The notes: generated by a model from the letters alone, not told the origin. A stretch of 64,000 nucleotides of DNA from Thiodiazotropha sp040506275 (GCA_040506275.1 JBEVXD010000005.1:1-64000); one strand, 5' to 3'. Counted from the first letter of the stretch, positions 34,813-45,038 are shown. A program made the numbers and translations.

Positions 34813-35496
34813 ATGATTGATGAATATCATGGTGGTTCCAATTCTCGCCCGGCCATACTTTCATCTATGTGCATTACCATCCCCTCATCCGCAAATGTTG
34901 GACACAGCCGATCCATTCCCGCCTGGGTTTGGCTGACAGAGACACCGGTCAGATTACTGACGGCAGCTGGGCTGATTAGTCTGATGCTCTGGTTGTTGCA
35001 GCTTCTCATAATGCAGAGTCAATCCTGGAATTGGATGATTTTCAATCTTGTGTTTGCAGTTTTACCCGCATCTGCTTTTGGTGTTGTGTTGAGCTATATG
35101 CCCCTTTGGTTGAAGGTAACCCCGTTACGCTATGTGAACTACGGAATGTTGTTTATTTTGATTTTGGCCTCTCAGCTGGTCTTCCACCTGTCGATCTATT
35201 TCGGGGAATCACCTGGTCTGTTCTACATCTCCTTGCTTTTGATAGTCTGGGCTGTGTGCCTGAAATTTGTAAAAAACTTTCTTGCCAGCAGTTTTCAACG
35301 GCATCGCTTATTTGAACAAGGTGTATTTTCTACCTTGTTGATGGGGGGGGCTCTGGGGGTTCTGTTAGCAGTTCTGAGTCTTTCAGAACGACTTGAAGGA
35401 CAGCACTATTACTGGTTGGCTGGACTCTCCTATCTGCTGCCATTGGTGATTTTTCTGCTTATTCGTGCCATACGAGATACACAACGTATTCCCTAA
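34813..35496 (+). CDS. Hypothetical integral membrane protein (NnrS-like?)
   Basis: This 227-residue protein has about six hydrophobic segments starting at about residue 47 (LLTAAGLISLMLWLLQLL; MIFNLVFAVLPASAFGVVLSYM; LFILILASQLVFHL; LFYISLLLIVWAVCL; FSTLLMGGALGVLLAVL; YLLPLVIFLLI). The arrangement faintly recalls the first half of NnrS, a heme-copper membrane protein of nitric-oxide stress, but it is about half the usual length and lacks the His-rich marks I would want to see. The ATG at 34813 is not well supported; a later start is possible. Confidence 0.6.
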   Translation: MIDEYHGGSNSRPAILSSMCITIPSSANVGHSRSIPAWVWLTETPVRLLTAAGLISLMLWLLQLLIMQSQSWNWMIFNLVFAVLPASAFGVVLSYMPLWLKVTPLRYVNYGMLFILILASQLVFHLSIYFGESPGLFYISLLLIVWAVCLKFVKNFLASSFQRHRLFEQGVFSTLLMGGALGVLLAVLSLSERLEGQHYYWLAGLSYLLPLVIFLLIRAIRDTQRIP

Positions 35497-35558
35497 TTCC
35501 CCCGCTTTCCGTATCATCTGGCCTCTTCATGGCCTGTAGCAACACTTACACACATTAG

Positions 35559-37808
35559 ATGACTGACAATATCGATCAGAGCTTTGAGGGAATTGAGCGG
35601 GTTCCCCTGAATGAGTTTACCGAGAAGGCTTACCTGAACTATTCCATGTATGTCATTCTCGACCGTGCCCTGCCAAATATCGGTGATGGATTGAAGCCGG
35701 TTCAGCGGCGGATTGTCTATGCCATGTCTGAGCTTGGCCTGAGTGCCGGCGCTAAATACAAAAAATCGGCCCGAACTGTCGGTGATGTGCTGGGTAAATT
35801 CCATCCCCATGGTGATTCTGCCTGTTATGAGGCGATGGTGTTGATGGCTCAGAACTTCTCCTATCGCTATCCACTGGTGGATGGGCAGGGTAACTGGGGG
35901 TCGCCGGATGACCCTAAGTCCTTTGCGGCAATGCGTTATACCGAATCCAAATTGACGGTCTATGCGCAAACCCTGCTTTCAGAATTGGGGCAGGGGACGG
36001 TGGAGTGGACGCCAAATTTTGACGGCACCTTGCTTGAACCTGAAATTCTCCCCGCAAGACTACCCAATGTGTTGCTGAACGGTTCGTCAGGCATAGCAGT
36101 TGGTATGGCGACAGATATTCCGCCTCATAATCTACGCGAAGTTGCCGCTGCCTGTGTCCACCTTCTTGAATCGCCAAAGGCGAGTCTGGAAGAGTTGATG
36201 GAATTCATTCCAGGCCCTGATTATCCCACTGAAGCTGAAATCGTAACCCCGCTTCAGGATCTGACCAAGGTCTATGAGACAGGACATGGCTCTATCCGGA
36301 TGCGCGCCCGCTACGATCGCGAAAACGGCGACATTATTGTCACTGCACTACCTCATCAGGTATCGGGAGCGAAAATACTGGAGCAGATTGCGGGTCAGAT
36401 GCAGGCAAAAAAACTACCTATGGTAGAGGATTTGCGAGACGAATCTGATCATGAGAACCCAACCCGTTTGGTGATTGTTCCTCGCTCCAATCGTGTTGAT
36501 GTGGCTCGGTTAATGTCGCATTTATTCGCTACGACAGATCTTGAACGTAGTTATCGGGTCAATCTGAACATGATTGGCATAGATGGACGTCCTGCGGTGA
36601 AGAACCTTCGTGGTCTTCTTAGCGAATGGCTCAGTTTTCGAACCGAAACTGTTCGTCGCAGGTTGCAGTTCCGCCTGAATGCAGTACTTGAGCGCTTGCA
36701 TATCCTAGAGGGCTTAATGATTGCGTACCTTAATATAGATGAGGTAATCGCGATTATTCGCTACGAAGATGATCCTAAGTCGGAACTCATCAAACGCTTC
36801 TCCCTCTCCGAAGTGCAGGCAGAAGCGATTCTCAACCTACGTCTACGTCACTTGGCAAAGTTGGAAGAGTTCAAGATAAAAGGTGAGCAGGAGGAGCTGG
36901 AAAAAGAGCGCAAATCTCTGGAACTATTGCTTGGATCCAAGCAACGGATGCGCACCCTGATACGCAAAGAGCTGCAAGCGGACTCTGAGAAGTACGGAGA
37001 TGAAAGGCGTTCGCCCATTGTCGAGCGAGAAGCTGCTGAAGCCTTGGATGAGACTGACCTGACCCCAAGTGAAGCAGTGACGGTTGTGCTCTCTGAGATG
37101 GGATGGGCTCGTACTGCCAAAGGGCATGAGATCGATCCAGCAGGCCTAAACTATCGGGCGGGTGACGGTTTTCTTGCGGCTACCCGCTTAAGAAGTAACC
37201 AGCAGGCGGTTTTTTTGGATTCCAACGGACGCAGCTATTCTCTACCTGCCCATACCCTGCCATCAGCGCGCAGCCAGGGAGAACCTCTTACCGGGAGGCT
37301 ATCTCCAGCAACCGGAGCTACATTCTGTGCGGTATTGGGTGGGCAGACTCAACAAGAGTATCTGCTTGCTTCAGATGCTGGTTATGGATTTCGTGTTGGA
37401 CTGGCGGATATGCTGGCAAAGAATAAATCTGGTAAAGCATTGTTGACTCTGCCCAAAGGGGGGCATGTGATGATGCCGGTACCGATTACGGATATCGAGT
37501 CGGACCGGGTTGTGAGTATTTCAAATGAGGGACGCATGCTGGTCTTTCCCGTCGCAGAACTACCCAAACTTGCTCGAGGTAAAGGGAATAAAATAATCTC
37601 AATTCCGCCAAAACGAGTGGCGGCGCGAGAAGAGTTTGTGGTTGCTGTTGCTGTAGTGCCGAAGGGCGGAACTCTTACAGCCCATGCAGGCAAGCGATAT
37701 ATAGTACTAAAGCCGTCAGATCTGGATGGTTTTCAAGGCGAAAGGGGGCGGCGTGGCGCGAAGTTGCCGAGGGGATTTCAGCGGGTTGATCGTGTTGAGG
37801 TCAACTGA
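35559..37808 (+). CDS. parC: DNA topoisomerase IV subunit A ParC
   Basis: This 749-residue type IIA topoisomerase subunit decatenates daughter chromosomes together with ParE. The catalytic tyrosine is Tyr127 (AAMRYTES). The quinolone-determining region reads HPHGDSACYEAMV with wild-type Ser87 and Glu91, so no resistance change is seen. The C-terminal beta-pinwheel contains the repeated blade pattern (GYGFRVGLADML; EGRMLVFPVAELP). No Shine-Dalgarno is evident before the ATG. parE is not in the window. Confidence 0.97.
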   Translation: MTDNIDQSFEGIERVPLNEFTEKAYLNYSMYVILDRALPNIGDGLKPVQRRIVYAMSELGLSAGAKYKKSARTVGDVLGKFHPHGDSACYEAMVLMAQNFSYRYPLVDGQGNWGSPDDPKSFAAMRYTESKLTVYAQTLLSELGQGTVEWTPNFDGTLLEPEILPARLPNVLLNGSSGIAVGMATDIPPHNLREVAAACVHLLESPKASLEELMEFIPGPDYPTEAEIVTPLQDLTKVYETGHGSIRMRARYDRENGDIIVTALPHQVSGAKILEQIAGQMQAKKLPMVEDLRDESDHENPTRLVIVPRSNRVDVARLMSHLFATTDLERSYRVNLNMIGIDGRPAVKNLRGLLSEWLSFRTETVRRRLQFRLNAVLERLHILEGLMIAYLNIDEVIAIIRYEDDPKSELIKRFSLSEVQAEAILNLRLRHLAKLEEFKIKGEQEELEKERKSLELLLGSKQRMRTLIRKELQADSEKYGDERRSPIVEREAAEALDETDLTPSEAVTVVLSEMGWARTAKGHEIDPAGLNYRAGDGFLAATRLRSNQQAVFLDSNGRSYSLPAHTLPSARSQGEPLTGRLSPATGATFCAVLGGQTQQEYLLASDAGYGFRVGLADMLAKNKSGKALLTLPKGGHVMMPVPITDIESDRVVSISNEGRMLVFPVAELPKLARGKGNKIISIPPKRVAAREEFVVAVAVVPKGGTLTAHAGKRYIVLKPSDLDGFQGERGRRGAKLPRGFQRVDRVEVN

Positions 37809-38092
37809 CATTGAAGAGGTGACTGGTTTTACTGGTCTGATAGGGATTTAACTTATTGATATGAATTAAGAAATGTTATTGGTACCGTGAGTTTTTAGTA
37901 TCTTGATCTGGGAGATGACAAGATATAAAACAGTCGGAGTTCGGGCTTGTTGCAGCAAAAAGTTAGCAATTAAAGTGAAATAACCTCTCTTTGATTCACA
38001 TTTGGCGTAGAGACTTGCTCTTTAGATCGTTATAATGGTCAGTTCACAGCCGGGTAATTGAGGCTTAAAAAGCTATGGCCTGGCAAAATTAA

Positions 38093-38177
<85 letters not shown>

Positions 38178-38289
38178 TTTTTCCCTGAAGGTTGTTAATG
38201 CCTGTTAACAGGCACTAAGTTAAACCAGCAGGAAATTTCCTTACCTTATTAAAAATTTAGTGGCAGATAGGGCTGTCAGGAGAAGATAC

Positions 38290-39576
38290 ATGCAAGTTTC
38301 GGTGGAATCGGGAGAAGGGCTTGAGCGACGTCTAACCGTCGAGTTGCCTGCAGAGCAGATCGATGCGGAAGTGACGAAGCGCCTACAGCAGATTGGCCGA
38401 ACCGCCAAGTTGGATGGCTTCCGTCCTGGTAAGGTACCAATGAAGTTTTTGCGTCGTAACTACGGCGGCCAGGTATTGCAGGAGGTCTACGGCCAGATGA
38501 TAGAGTCCAGCTATCAGGAAGCCATACAACAGGAGAAGCTGCAACCTGCAGGCATGCCAAAAATTGAGCCTGGCGAATCAAATGAAGAGGGTCGCTTCAG
38601 CTATGTGGCAACTTTGGAAGTGATGCCTGAAATTACCCTGAACAAGGTGGAAGGTGAGATTAAGCGCCCGGTTGCGGAGATCACCGATCAGGATATCGAT
38701 GAGATGATTCTAAAGCTGCGTAAGCAGCGTGTAACCTGGAATGGTGTCGATAGAGCCGCTGCAGACGGGGATCAGGTAAAGATCAGCTTTACCGGTAGTA
38801 TTGATGGCGAGGCTTTCGAGGGGGGTAGTGCAGAGAATGTAGACCTCGTACTGGGATCAGGAAGAATGATCGAAGGCTTTGAATCTGCTTTGGTTGGCAT
38901 GACCAAGGGAGAGAAAAGTAGCATCGACCTGCAATTCCCTGAAAACTACCGGGTGGAAGAGCTGGCAGGAAAACCTGTAACGTTCGAGGTAGAGATCAGC
39001 GATATCTCTGAAGAGGTACTACCTGAAGTCAATGATGAATTCGCCAAGGAGTTTGGTGCGGCTGAGGGCGTTGACAGCCTTAAAACGGATGTACGTGAAA
39101 ATATGCAGCGCGAGCTAGCACAGCGTATCGAAGCCCAAGTGAAGAATCAGGCAATGGATCTGGTTTTTGAACTGAATAAGATCGACATCCCCACTGCGAT
39201 GGTGGATGAAGAGATCGAGGCGCTGCGTAAACAGACCAGGCAGCAGCTGGGACAGGGCGCTGGAACATTCGAGCTGCCACGGGAAATGTTTGAAGATCAG
39301 GCTAAAAAACGCGTCACTCTGGGATTGGTGATTGGCGAAATAGTTAAGCAAAACGATATTCAGGTCGATAATGATCGAGTGAAGACGAGAATTGATGAAT
39401 TCGCTGCCAGTTATGAGAAACCTGAAGAAGTGGTAAATTACTACTACAACGACGAGCAGCAACTGGCAGCAGTACGCAATGTTGTGATGGAAGATCAGGT
39501 GGTAGACTGGATTCTGAACCAAATCACCATCACAGATGAGCAGACAACCTTTGCCGAACTTACGGATCAAGGTTAA
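38290..39576 (+). CDS. tig: Trigger factor
   Basis: This 428-residue ribosome-associated chaperone and prolyl isomerase shows the ribosome-binding segment GFRPGKVPMKFLRRNYGG near residue 45, an FKBP-type PPIase domain (DGDQVKISFTGSIDGEAFEGG, about 160-245) and a helical C-terminal chaperone domain. The ATG at 38290 follows an AGGAGAAG site; the in-frame codons upstream are leader. It heads the tig-clpP-clpX-lon block. Confidence 0.97.
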   Translation: MQVSVESGEGLERRLTVELPAEQIDAEVTKRLQQIGRTAKLDGFRPGKVPMKFLRRNYGGQVLQEVYGQMIESSYQEAIQQEKLQPAGMPKIEPGESNEEGRFSYVATLEVMPEITLNKVEGEIKRPVAEITDQDIDEMILKLRKQRVTWNGVDRAAADGDQVKISFTGSIDGEAFEGGSAENVDLVLGSGRMIEGFESALVGMTKGEKSSIDLQFPENYRVEELAGKPVTFEVEISDISEEVLPEVNDEFAKEFGAAEGVDSLKTDVRENMQRELAQRIEAQVKNQAMDLVFELNKIDIPTAMVDEEIEALRKQTRQQLGQGAGTFELPREMFEDQAKKRVTLGLVIGEIVKQNDIQVDNDRVKTRIDEFAASYEKPEEVVNYYYNDEQQLAAVRNVVMEDQVVDWILNQITITDEQTTFAELTDQG

Positions 39577-39597
39577 AGGATAGAGGAACAGTACACC

Positions 39598-40236
39598 ATG
39601 ATTGAAACAGTGTCAGGAATGCCAGATGCACAAAGCCTGGGTCTGGTGCCGATTGTCATCGAGCAGACTGCCCGAGGTGAACGCTCTTTTGATATCTATT
39701 CCAGATTATTAAAAGAACGGGTCATATTCCTTGTTGGGCCGGTAGAGGATCACATGGCCAATTTGGTGGTGGCACAGCTACTGTTCCTCGAATCTGAGAA
39801 TCCGGATAAGGATATTCATCTCTACATCAATTCCCCTGGTGGGTCGGTGACTGCTGGTTTATCGATTTACGACACCATGCAGTTTGTTAAGCCTGACGTC
39901 AGTACTATGTGTATTGGCCAGGCGGCAAGTATGGGTGCACTGTTGCTAACCGGCGGTGCCAAGGGTAAGCGCTACTGTTTACCAAACTCTCGGATGATGA
40001 TTCATCAGCCACTAGGTGGATTTCAAGGGCAGGCAACGGATATAGAGATCCATGCAAAAGAGATTCTGTTGCTGAAAGAGCGGCTGAACGGCATCATGGC
40101 TGAGCATACTGGTCAGAGTCTCGATAAAATCTCTGAAGACACTGATCGCGATAACTTTATGGGCGGCGATGATGCTGTTGCCTATGGCTTGATCGATTCA
40201 GTATTGTCGAATCGGGGTGGTATTGATAACAGCTGA
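39598..40236 (+). CDS. clpP: ATP-dependent Clp protease proteolytic subunit ClpP
   Basis: This 212-residue serine peptidase has catalytic Ser111 (GQAASMGALL), His136 (MMIHQPLGG) and the downstream Asp. The short N-terminal propeptide ends before LVPIVIEQTARGERSFDIYSRLL. It forms two stacked heptamers that receive substrates from ClpX. It lies 21 bases after tig. Confidence 0.98.
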   Translation: MIETVSGMPDAQSLGLVPIVIEQTARGERSFDIYSRLLKERVIFLVGPVEDHMANLVVAQLLFLESENPDKDIHLYINSPGGSVTAGLSIYDTMQFVKPDVSTMCIGQAASMGALLLTGGAKGKRYCLPNSRMMIHQPLGGFQGQATDIEIHAKEILLLKERLNGIMAEHTGQSLDKISEDTDRDNFMGGDDAVAYGLIDSVLSNRGGIDNS

Positions 40237-40380
40237 CAACCGGCTCGATAATGAGGTTGAAGCATGCAATGGATGGCGTGATACTCGGGTCAGGGTTTTT
40301 CATTGCTAACCTTGCCATATAGGTGCAGTTAGATATGATTAAAAGTAGAGCAGGTTGATTTCGGCTTGAAGGAGTGAATT

Positions 40381-41655
40381 ATGAGCAGTGACAAGAGCGG
40401 TAAAGGTGACGACGGTAAGCTATTGTATTGCTCCTTTTGCGGCAAGAGTCAGCATGAGGTGCGGAAACTGATTGCCGGTCCTTCCGTCTTTATCTGCGAT
40501 GAGTGCGTCGAGCTTTGTAACGACATTATCCGTGAGGAGATGCAGGAGCCCGGTGAAGACAGTATCAACAAGTTACCCAAGCCCCAAGAGATAAAAAAGA
40601 CGCTGGATCAGTATGTTATTGGTCAGCAAAGGGCAAAAAAGGTGCTTTCTGTCGCTGTGTACAACCACTACAAGCGGCTAGATGCTATCGGTAAGGAGAA
40701 TGAGGTCGAGCTGGCCAAATCAAATATCCTCCTGATTGGTCCCACAGGGTCGGGTAAAACCCTGCTGGCTGAAACCTTGGCCAGATTATTGAATGTACCC
40801 TTTACGATTGCTGACGCCACCACGCTTACAGAAGCGGGGTATGTTGGTGAGGATGTTGAGAACATCATTCAGAAGCTGCTGCAAAAATGTGACTATGACG
40901 TTGAAAAGGCGCAGACAGGCATAGTTTACATAGATGAAATCGATAAGATTTCCCGTAAATCTGACAATCCGTCCATTACTCGCGACGTTTCAGGTGAGGG
41001 TGTACAGCAAGCCCTATTGAAACTGATTGAAGGTACCGTTGCCTCCGTTCCTCCACAAGGTGGTAGAAAACACCCTCAGCAGGAGTTTTTGCAGGTCAAC
41101 ACCTCAAATATCCTGTTTGTCGTAGGTGGTGCTTTCGCCGGATTGGAGAAAGTGATCAAAGATCGTTCTGAAAAGGGCGGTATCGGCTTCTCTGCTGAGG
41201 TCAAAAGCAAGGATGATTCCCGTTCAGTTGGAGATATTATCGTCGATGTCGAACCTGAAGATTTGATCAAATATGGATTGATTCCTGAATTTGTGGGCCG
41301 TCTTCCTGTAGTGGCAACCCTCCAGGAGCTGGATGAGGACTCTCTGGTCAAAATCCTGACTGAACCCAAAAACGCATTGACCAAACAGTACTCCAGGTTG
41401 TTCGAAATGGAGGGCTGTGAGCTAGAGATTCGTGAAGATGCCCTGCGTGCAATTGCTCGTAAGGCAATGGCCCGAAAAACCGGTGCTCGCGGTCTACGCA
41501 CCATTTTGGAACAGGTATTACTGGATACCATGTATGACCTGCCTTCCATGGATGAAGTTACTAAAGTCGTTGTGGATGAAGGGGTTATCGCTGGTGAATC
41601 AGAACCGTTGATGATCTACGAAAACAGCGATAAGCAGATCGCTGCTTCGGATTGA
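40381..41655 (+). CDS. clpX: ATP-dependent Clp protease ATPase subunit ClpX
   Basis: This 424-residue AAA+ unfoldase has an N-terminal zinc domain (CSFCGKSQHEVRKLI..ICDECVELC), Walker A GPTGSGKT, pore loop GYVGED, Walker B VYIDEIDKI, and sensor arginines. It feeds tagged proteins to ClpP. The 144-base gap from clpP may hold its own promoter; AAGGAGTGAATT precedes the ATG. Confidence 0.98.
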   Translation: MSSDKSGKGDDGKLLYCSFCGKSQHEVRKLIAGPSVFICDECVELCNDIIREEMQEPGEDSINKLPKPQEIKKTLDQYVIGQQRAKKVLSVAVYNHYKRLDAIGKENEVELAKSNILLIGPTGSGKTLLAETLARLLNVPFTIADATTLTEAGYVGEDVENIIQKLLQKCDYDVEKAQTGIVYIDEIDKISRKSDNPSITRDVSGEGVQQALLKLIEGTVASVPPQGGRKHPQQEFLQVNTSNILFVVGGAFAGLEKVIKDRSEKGGIGFSAEVKSKDDSRSVGDIIVDVEPEDLIKYGLIPEFVGRLPVVATLQELDEDSLVKILTEPKNALTKQYSRLFEMEGCELEIREDALRAIARKAMARKTGARGLRTILEQVLLDTMYDLPSMDEVTKVVVDEGVIAGESEPLMIYENSDKQIAASD

Positions 41656-41956
41656 TCCTGAAGACCATTTGTATTTTATTTGATTGTAAACATCTCTGGC
41701 AGCATGTTATCTATTGCTGTCAGAGCGTCTCTAATCAGGGTGATTGGTCATCACCTGTTTCTAACATTCCGTTAATTTAGATAACGAATAGACTTGAAAC
41801 ATCAGGCTTTAAGCCATATATAGATTAGATATCTGTCTAAATAGGTCTGTGTGTTGAACATTCAGCTACCTGTCAGACTCAAATCCCTATATCGACACTG
41901 TGGTACCTGCAGTCGAAGTATTTTCAGGCAGGTTTCTGCCTTATGAGGACAATTGA
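41656..41956. other. clpX-lon intergenic region
   Basis: About 300 bases without a gene. The only supported site is the sigma-32-like promoter at 41793-41821. A small imperfect inverted repeat (CTGGCAGCATG..CTGTCAGAG) lies near 41700. Confidence 0.5.
41793..41821 (+). promoter_or_regulatory. Sigma-32-like heat-shock promoter of lon
   Basis: CTTGAAA (41793-41799), 14 bases, then CCATATAT (41814-41821) fits the heat-shock consensus CTTGAAA-N13/17-CCCATNT. It lies 135 bases before the lon start. lon is a heat-shock gene in relatives. Confidence 0.5.
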
Positions 41957-44410
41957 ATGGGTCAAGAGTACAAAGCATCCGGATCGACTAAAGACGAATC
42001 CAATATTGTGCCGGTACTACCGTTGCGCGACGTGGTTGTCTATCCCCATATGGTTATCCCTCTGTTTGTTGGCAGGGATAAGTCGATATTGGCACTCGAC
42101 TCAGCCATGCAAAGCAACAAGCAGATTCTGCTGGCAGCACAGAAGAGCGCTGATGTAGATGATCCTGATGTTGGTGACATGTATGCAATTGGTACATTGG
42201 CCAATATTCTACAATTGTTAAAACTCCCCGATGGAACCGTCAAAGTACTTGTAGAGGGGGGGGAACGGGCGAGAATTCTTGAGTTTGTGGAGAATGATGA
42301 GTTCTTTACTGCCCGACTGGAGACTCTACCTGATGCCATTGATCTGGCCGGTAAAGAGACAGAGGTGTTGATGCGTTCAGCAACCAACCTCTTTGATCAA
42401 TACGTGAAGCTCAACAAAAAAGTTCCTCCTGAGGTGCTTACCTCACTTTCAAGCATCGACGATCCGAGTCGTTTGGCCGATACCATCGCTGCGCATATGT
42501 CTCTCAAGCTGGATGAGAAGCAGCATGTGCTAGAGATGCCTAATGTGAGGGAACGTCTCGAGCATTTGATGGGGTTGATGGAAGGTGAAAATGACATTCT
42601 GCAGATGGAGAAACGGATTCGCGGGCGGGTAAAACGCCAGATGGAGAAGAATCAGCGGGAGTACTATCTGAATGAGCAGATGAAAGCGATTCAGAAAGAG
42701 CTTGGTGAAATGGATGATGCACCCAATGAAATCGAGGATCTGACCAAGAAAATCGAGAATGTGGGGATGACTAAAGAGGCCAAGGAGAAGGCGAACAACG
42801 AACTCAACAAGTTAAAACTGATGTCGCCAATGTCGGCCGAAGCGACAGTAGTGAGAAACTATATTGATACCCTTGTCGGGCTACCATGGAAAAAGCGCAC
42901 CAAAATTCGTAATGACATCGGTGCAGCTAACGAAGTGCTGGATGAGGATCACTATGGTCTGGAGAAGGTCAAAGAGCGCATTCTTGAATATCTGGCGGTA
43001 CAACAGCGTGTACGCAAGCTGAAGGGCCCTATTCTCTGTCTGGTAGGTCCTCCTGGCGTTGGTAAGACCTCATTGGGACAATCCATTGCGAGAGCCACAA
43101 ACCGGAAATTTACCCGTATGGCCTTGGGTGGTGTCAGAGATGAGGCTGAGATACGTGGTCACAGACGAACATACATCGGTGCTTTGCCAGGCAAGATTAT
43201 CAATAATCTGAGCAAGGTTAAGACGCGTAATCCGTTGTTTTTGCTGGATGAAATCGACAAGATGGCGATGGACTTCCGGGGCGATCCTGCTTCTGCGTTA
43301 TTAGAGGTCTTGGATCCTGAACAGAACCATACCTTCAATGATCACTACCTGGAAGTTGATTTTGACCTGTCAGAAGTGATGTTTGTCGCCACCGCGAATA
43401 CACTCAATATTCCAGCTGCGCTGCTAGATCGTATGGAAGTGATACGACTCTCAGGGTACACCGAGGATGAAAAAGTAAACATTGCGGAACGTTATCTTGT
43501 TCGTAAACAGATGGAGAACAATGGACTGAAGCCTGAAGAACTCATCATCAGAGAGGCTGCAATTCGGGATATCGTACGTTATTACACCCGTGAAGCGGGC
43601 GTCAGAAACCTTGAACGGGAGATTGCGAAGATCTGTCGCAAGGTTGTGAAAGAGATACTACTGAAGAAGACCAAGACCAAGGTTACTCTGACGCCGAAGC
43701 GTCTGGAGGAGTACCTGGGGGTTAAACGTTTTCGCTATGGGCGTGCTGATGAGCACGATCAGGTTGGACAGGTTACTGGCCTGGCCTGGACTGAAGTTGG
43801 GGGTGAACTGCTGCATATAGAAGCGGCGTTGATGCCCGGAAAAGGCAGACTTAGCCATACCGGTCAACTGGGCGAAGTCATGCAGGAATCGATTCAGGCT
43901 GCGATGACGGTTGTAAGAAGCCGTGCTGAGTCTTTGGGTCTGGAAGAGGATTTCCATCAAAAATATGATGTACATATCCATGTTCCCGAGGGAGCAACCC
44001 CAAAAGATGGTCCAAGTGCCGGTGTTGGGATGTGCACCAGCCTGGTTTCCGCCCTCACCAAGATACCTGTAAAAGCTGATGTGGCGATGACAGGTGAGAT
44101 CACATTGCGAGGTGAGGTTTTACCGATAGGCGGACTCAAAGAGAAGCTGTTGGCTGCTCATCGCGGTGGTATTGCAACGGTTATAATTCCGGAAGAGAAC
44201 GAGAGGGATCTTGTTGATATTCCAAAGAATATCAAGCAAAACCTTGATATTATTCCGGTCCGATGGATTGATGAAGTTTTGCAGATTGCATTGAATGACG
44301 TCCCTCAACCGAAAGCTGCGAAAGAGTCAAAAGAGGACTCATCGAGTAAGCGCGGAGGAAAGAGATCTCAGGAAGCGGGTAAGAAAACAGGCACCCCTAC
44401 TAAACACTGA
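41957..44410 (+). CDS. lon: ATP-dependent protease Lon
   Basis: This 817-residue LonA has an N-terminal substrate domain starting VPVLPLRDVVVYPHMVIPLFVGR, a AAA+ module (Walker A GPPGVGKTS, LLDEIDKM) and a C-terminal protease with the Ser-Lys dyad Ser687 (KDGPSAGVGM) and Lys730 (GGLKEKLLAAH). The tail after residue 775 is a charged, lysine-rich extension. It degrades misfolded and regulatory proteins in the cytosol. Confidence 0.98.
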   Translation: MGQEYKASGSTKDESNIVPVLPLRDVVVYPHMVIPLFVGRDKSILALDSAMQSNKQILLAAQKSADVDDPDVGDMYAIGTLANILQLLKLPDGTVKVLVEGGERARILEFVENDEFFTARLETLPDAIDLAGKETEVLMRSATNLFDQYVKLNKKVPPEVLTSLSSIDDPSRLADTIAAHMSLKLDEKQHVLEMPNVRERLEHLMGLMEGENDILQMEKRIRGRVKRQMEKNQREYYLNEQMKAIQKELGEMDDAPNEIEDLTKKIENVGMTKEAKEKANNELNKLKLMSPMSAEATVVRNYIDTLVGLPWKKRTKIRNDIGAANEVLDEDHYGLEKVKERILEYLAVQQRVRKLKGPILCLVGPPGVGKTSLGQSIARATNRKFTRMALGGVRDEAEIRGHRRTYIGALPGKIINNLSKVKTRNPLFLLDEIDKMAMDFRGDPASALLEVLDPEQNHTFNDHYLEVDFDLSEVMFVATANTLNIPAALLDRMEVIRLSGYTEDEKVNIAERYLVRKQMENNGLKPEELIIREAAIRDIVRYYTREAGVRNLEREIAKICRKVVKEILLKKTKTKVTLTPKRLEEYLGVKRFRYGRADEHDQVGQVTGLAWTEVGGELLHIEAALMPGKGRLSHTGQLGEVMQESIQAAMTVVRSRAESLGLEEDFHQKYDVHIHVPEGATPKDGPSAGVGMCTSLVSALTKIPVKADVAMTGEITLRGEVLPIGGLKEKLLAAHRGGIATVIIPEENERDLVDIPKNIKQNLDIIPVRWIDEVLQIALNDVPQPKAAKESKEDSSSKRGGKRSQEAGKKTGTPTKH

Positions 44411-44480
44411 GACTTTGTGAATTTTTAACAATACCCTGTCACAGCTTGGGTTCCTGCGGCTTGCCCGCGTGTGGCTTTGC

Positions 44481-44509
44481 TTGACAGGGTTTCTGGCAGC
44501 CGGTATAAA
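44481..44509 (+). promoter_or_regulatory. Sigma-70 promoter of hupB
   Basis: A perfect TTGACA (44481-44486), 17 bases, then TATAAA (44504-44509). The -35 lies in the right arm of an inverted repeat (CCCTGTCA 44434-44441 and TGACAGGG 44482-44489), which may also act as a lon 3' hairpin. Confidence 0.85.
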
Positions 44510-44594
44510 ATCTGGCGTTTCGGGCTCTGAGTGAGCCATTACACATAATTCTTAAGGCGGAATGATCCGCCCAGACCATAGGGGAAACTGATTA

Positions 44595-44867
44595 ATGAAT
44601 AAGGCCGAACTAATTGAGGCAATGGCGGAATCCGCGGACATTTCTAAGGCCGCTGCTGGGCGTGCACTTGACGGCATGGTTACTGCCGTGACCGATGCTA
44701 TGAAAGCGGGTGATACGCTTTCTCTGGTAGGATTTGGCACCTTCTCCGTGAAAGAACGCGCTGCCCGTGACGGCCGCAATCCACAGACCGGTGAGACAAT
44801 CAAGATCAAGGCATCAAAAATTCCTTCATTTAAAGCTGGTAAAGCGTTGAAGGATGCAATAAACTAG
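44595..44867 (+). CDS. hupB: DNA-binding protein HU-beta
   Basis: This 90-residue histone-like protein starts MNKAELIEAMAESADISKAAAGRALDG and contains the DNA-gripping arm VGFGTFSVKERAARDGRNPQTGETIKIKA. It forms dimers that bend DNA and compact the nucleoid. AGGGGAAACTGATT precedes the ATG. Position after lon is the usual one in gammaproteobacteria. Confidence 0.97.
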   Translation: MNKAELIEAMAESADISKAAAGRALDGMVTAVTDAMKAGDTLSLVGFGTFSVKERAARDGRNPQTGETIKIKASKIPSFKAGKALKDAIN

Positions 44868-44881
44868 CGCGCCTTCTACCG

Positions 44882-44957
44882 GGGTGCTTAGCTCAGCTGG
44901 GAGAGCATCGCCCTTACAAGGCGAGGGTCGCAGGTTCGATCCCTGCAGCACCCACCA
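44882..44957 (+). tRNA. tRNA-Val (anticodon TAC)
   Basis: A 76-base cloverleaf with acceptor GGGTGCT/AGCACCC, D loop AGCTGGGA, anticodon loop CTTACAA (anticodon TAC), T arm GGTTCGATC and encoded CCA. It lies 14 bases after hupB and 4 bases before tRNA-Asp. Confidence 0.97.
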
Positions 44958-44961
44958 ATTA

Positions 44962-45038
44962 GGAGCGGTAGTTCAGTTGGTTAGAATACCGGCCTGTCAC
45001 GCCGGGGGTCGCGGGTTCGAGTCCCGTCCGCTCCGCCA
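44962..45038 (+). tRNA. tRNA-Asp (anticodon GTC)
   Basis: A 77-base cloverleaf with acceptor GGAGCGG/CCGCTCC, anticodon loop CTGTCAC (anticodon GTC), T arm GGTTCGAGT and encoded CCA. It shares a transcript with tRNA-Val and is followed by a terminator. Confidence 0.97.
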
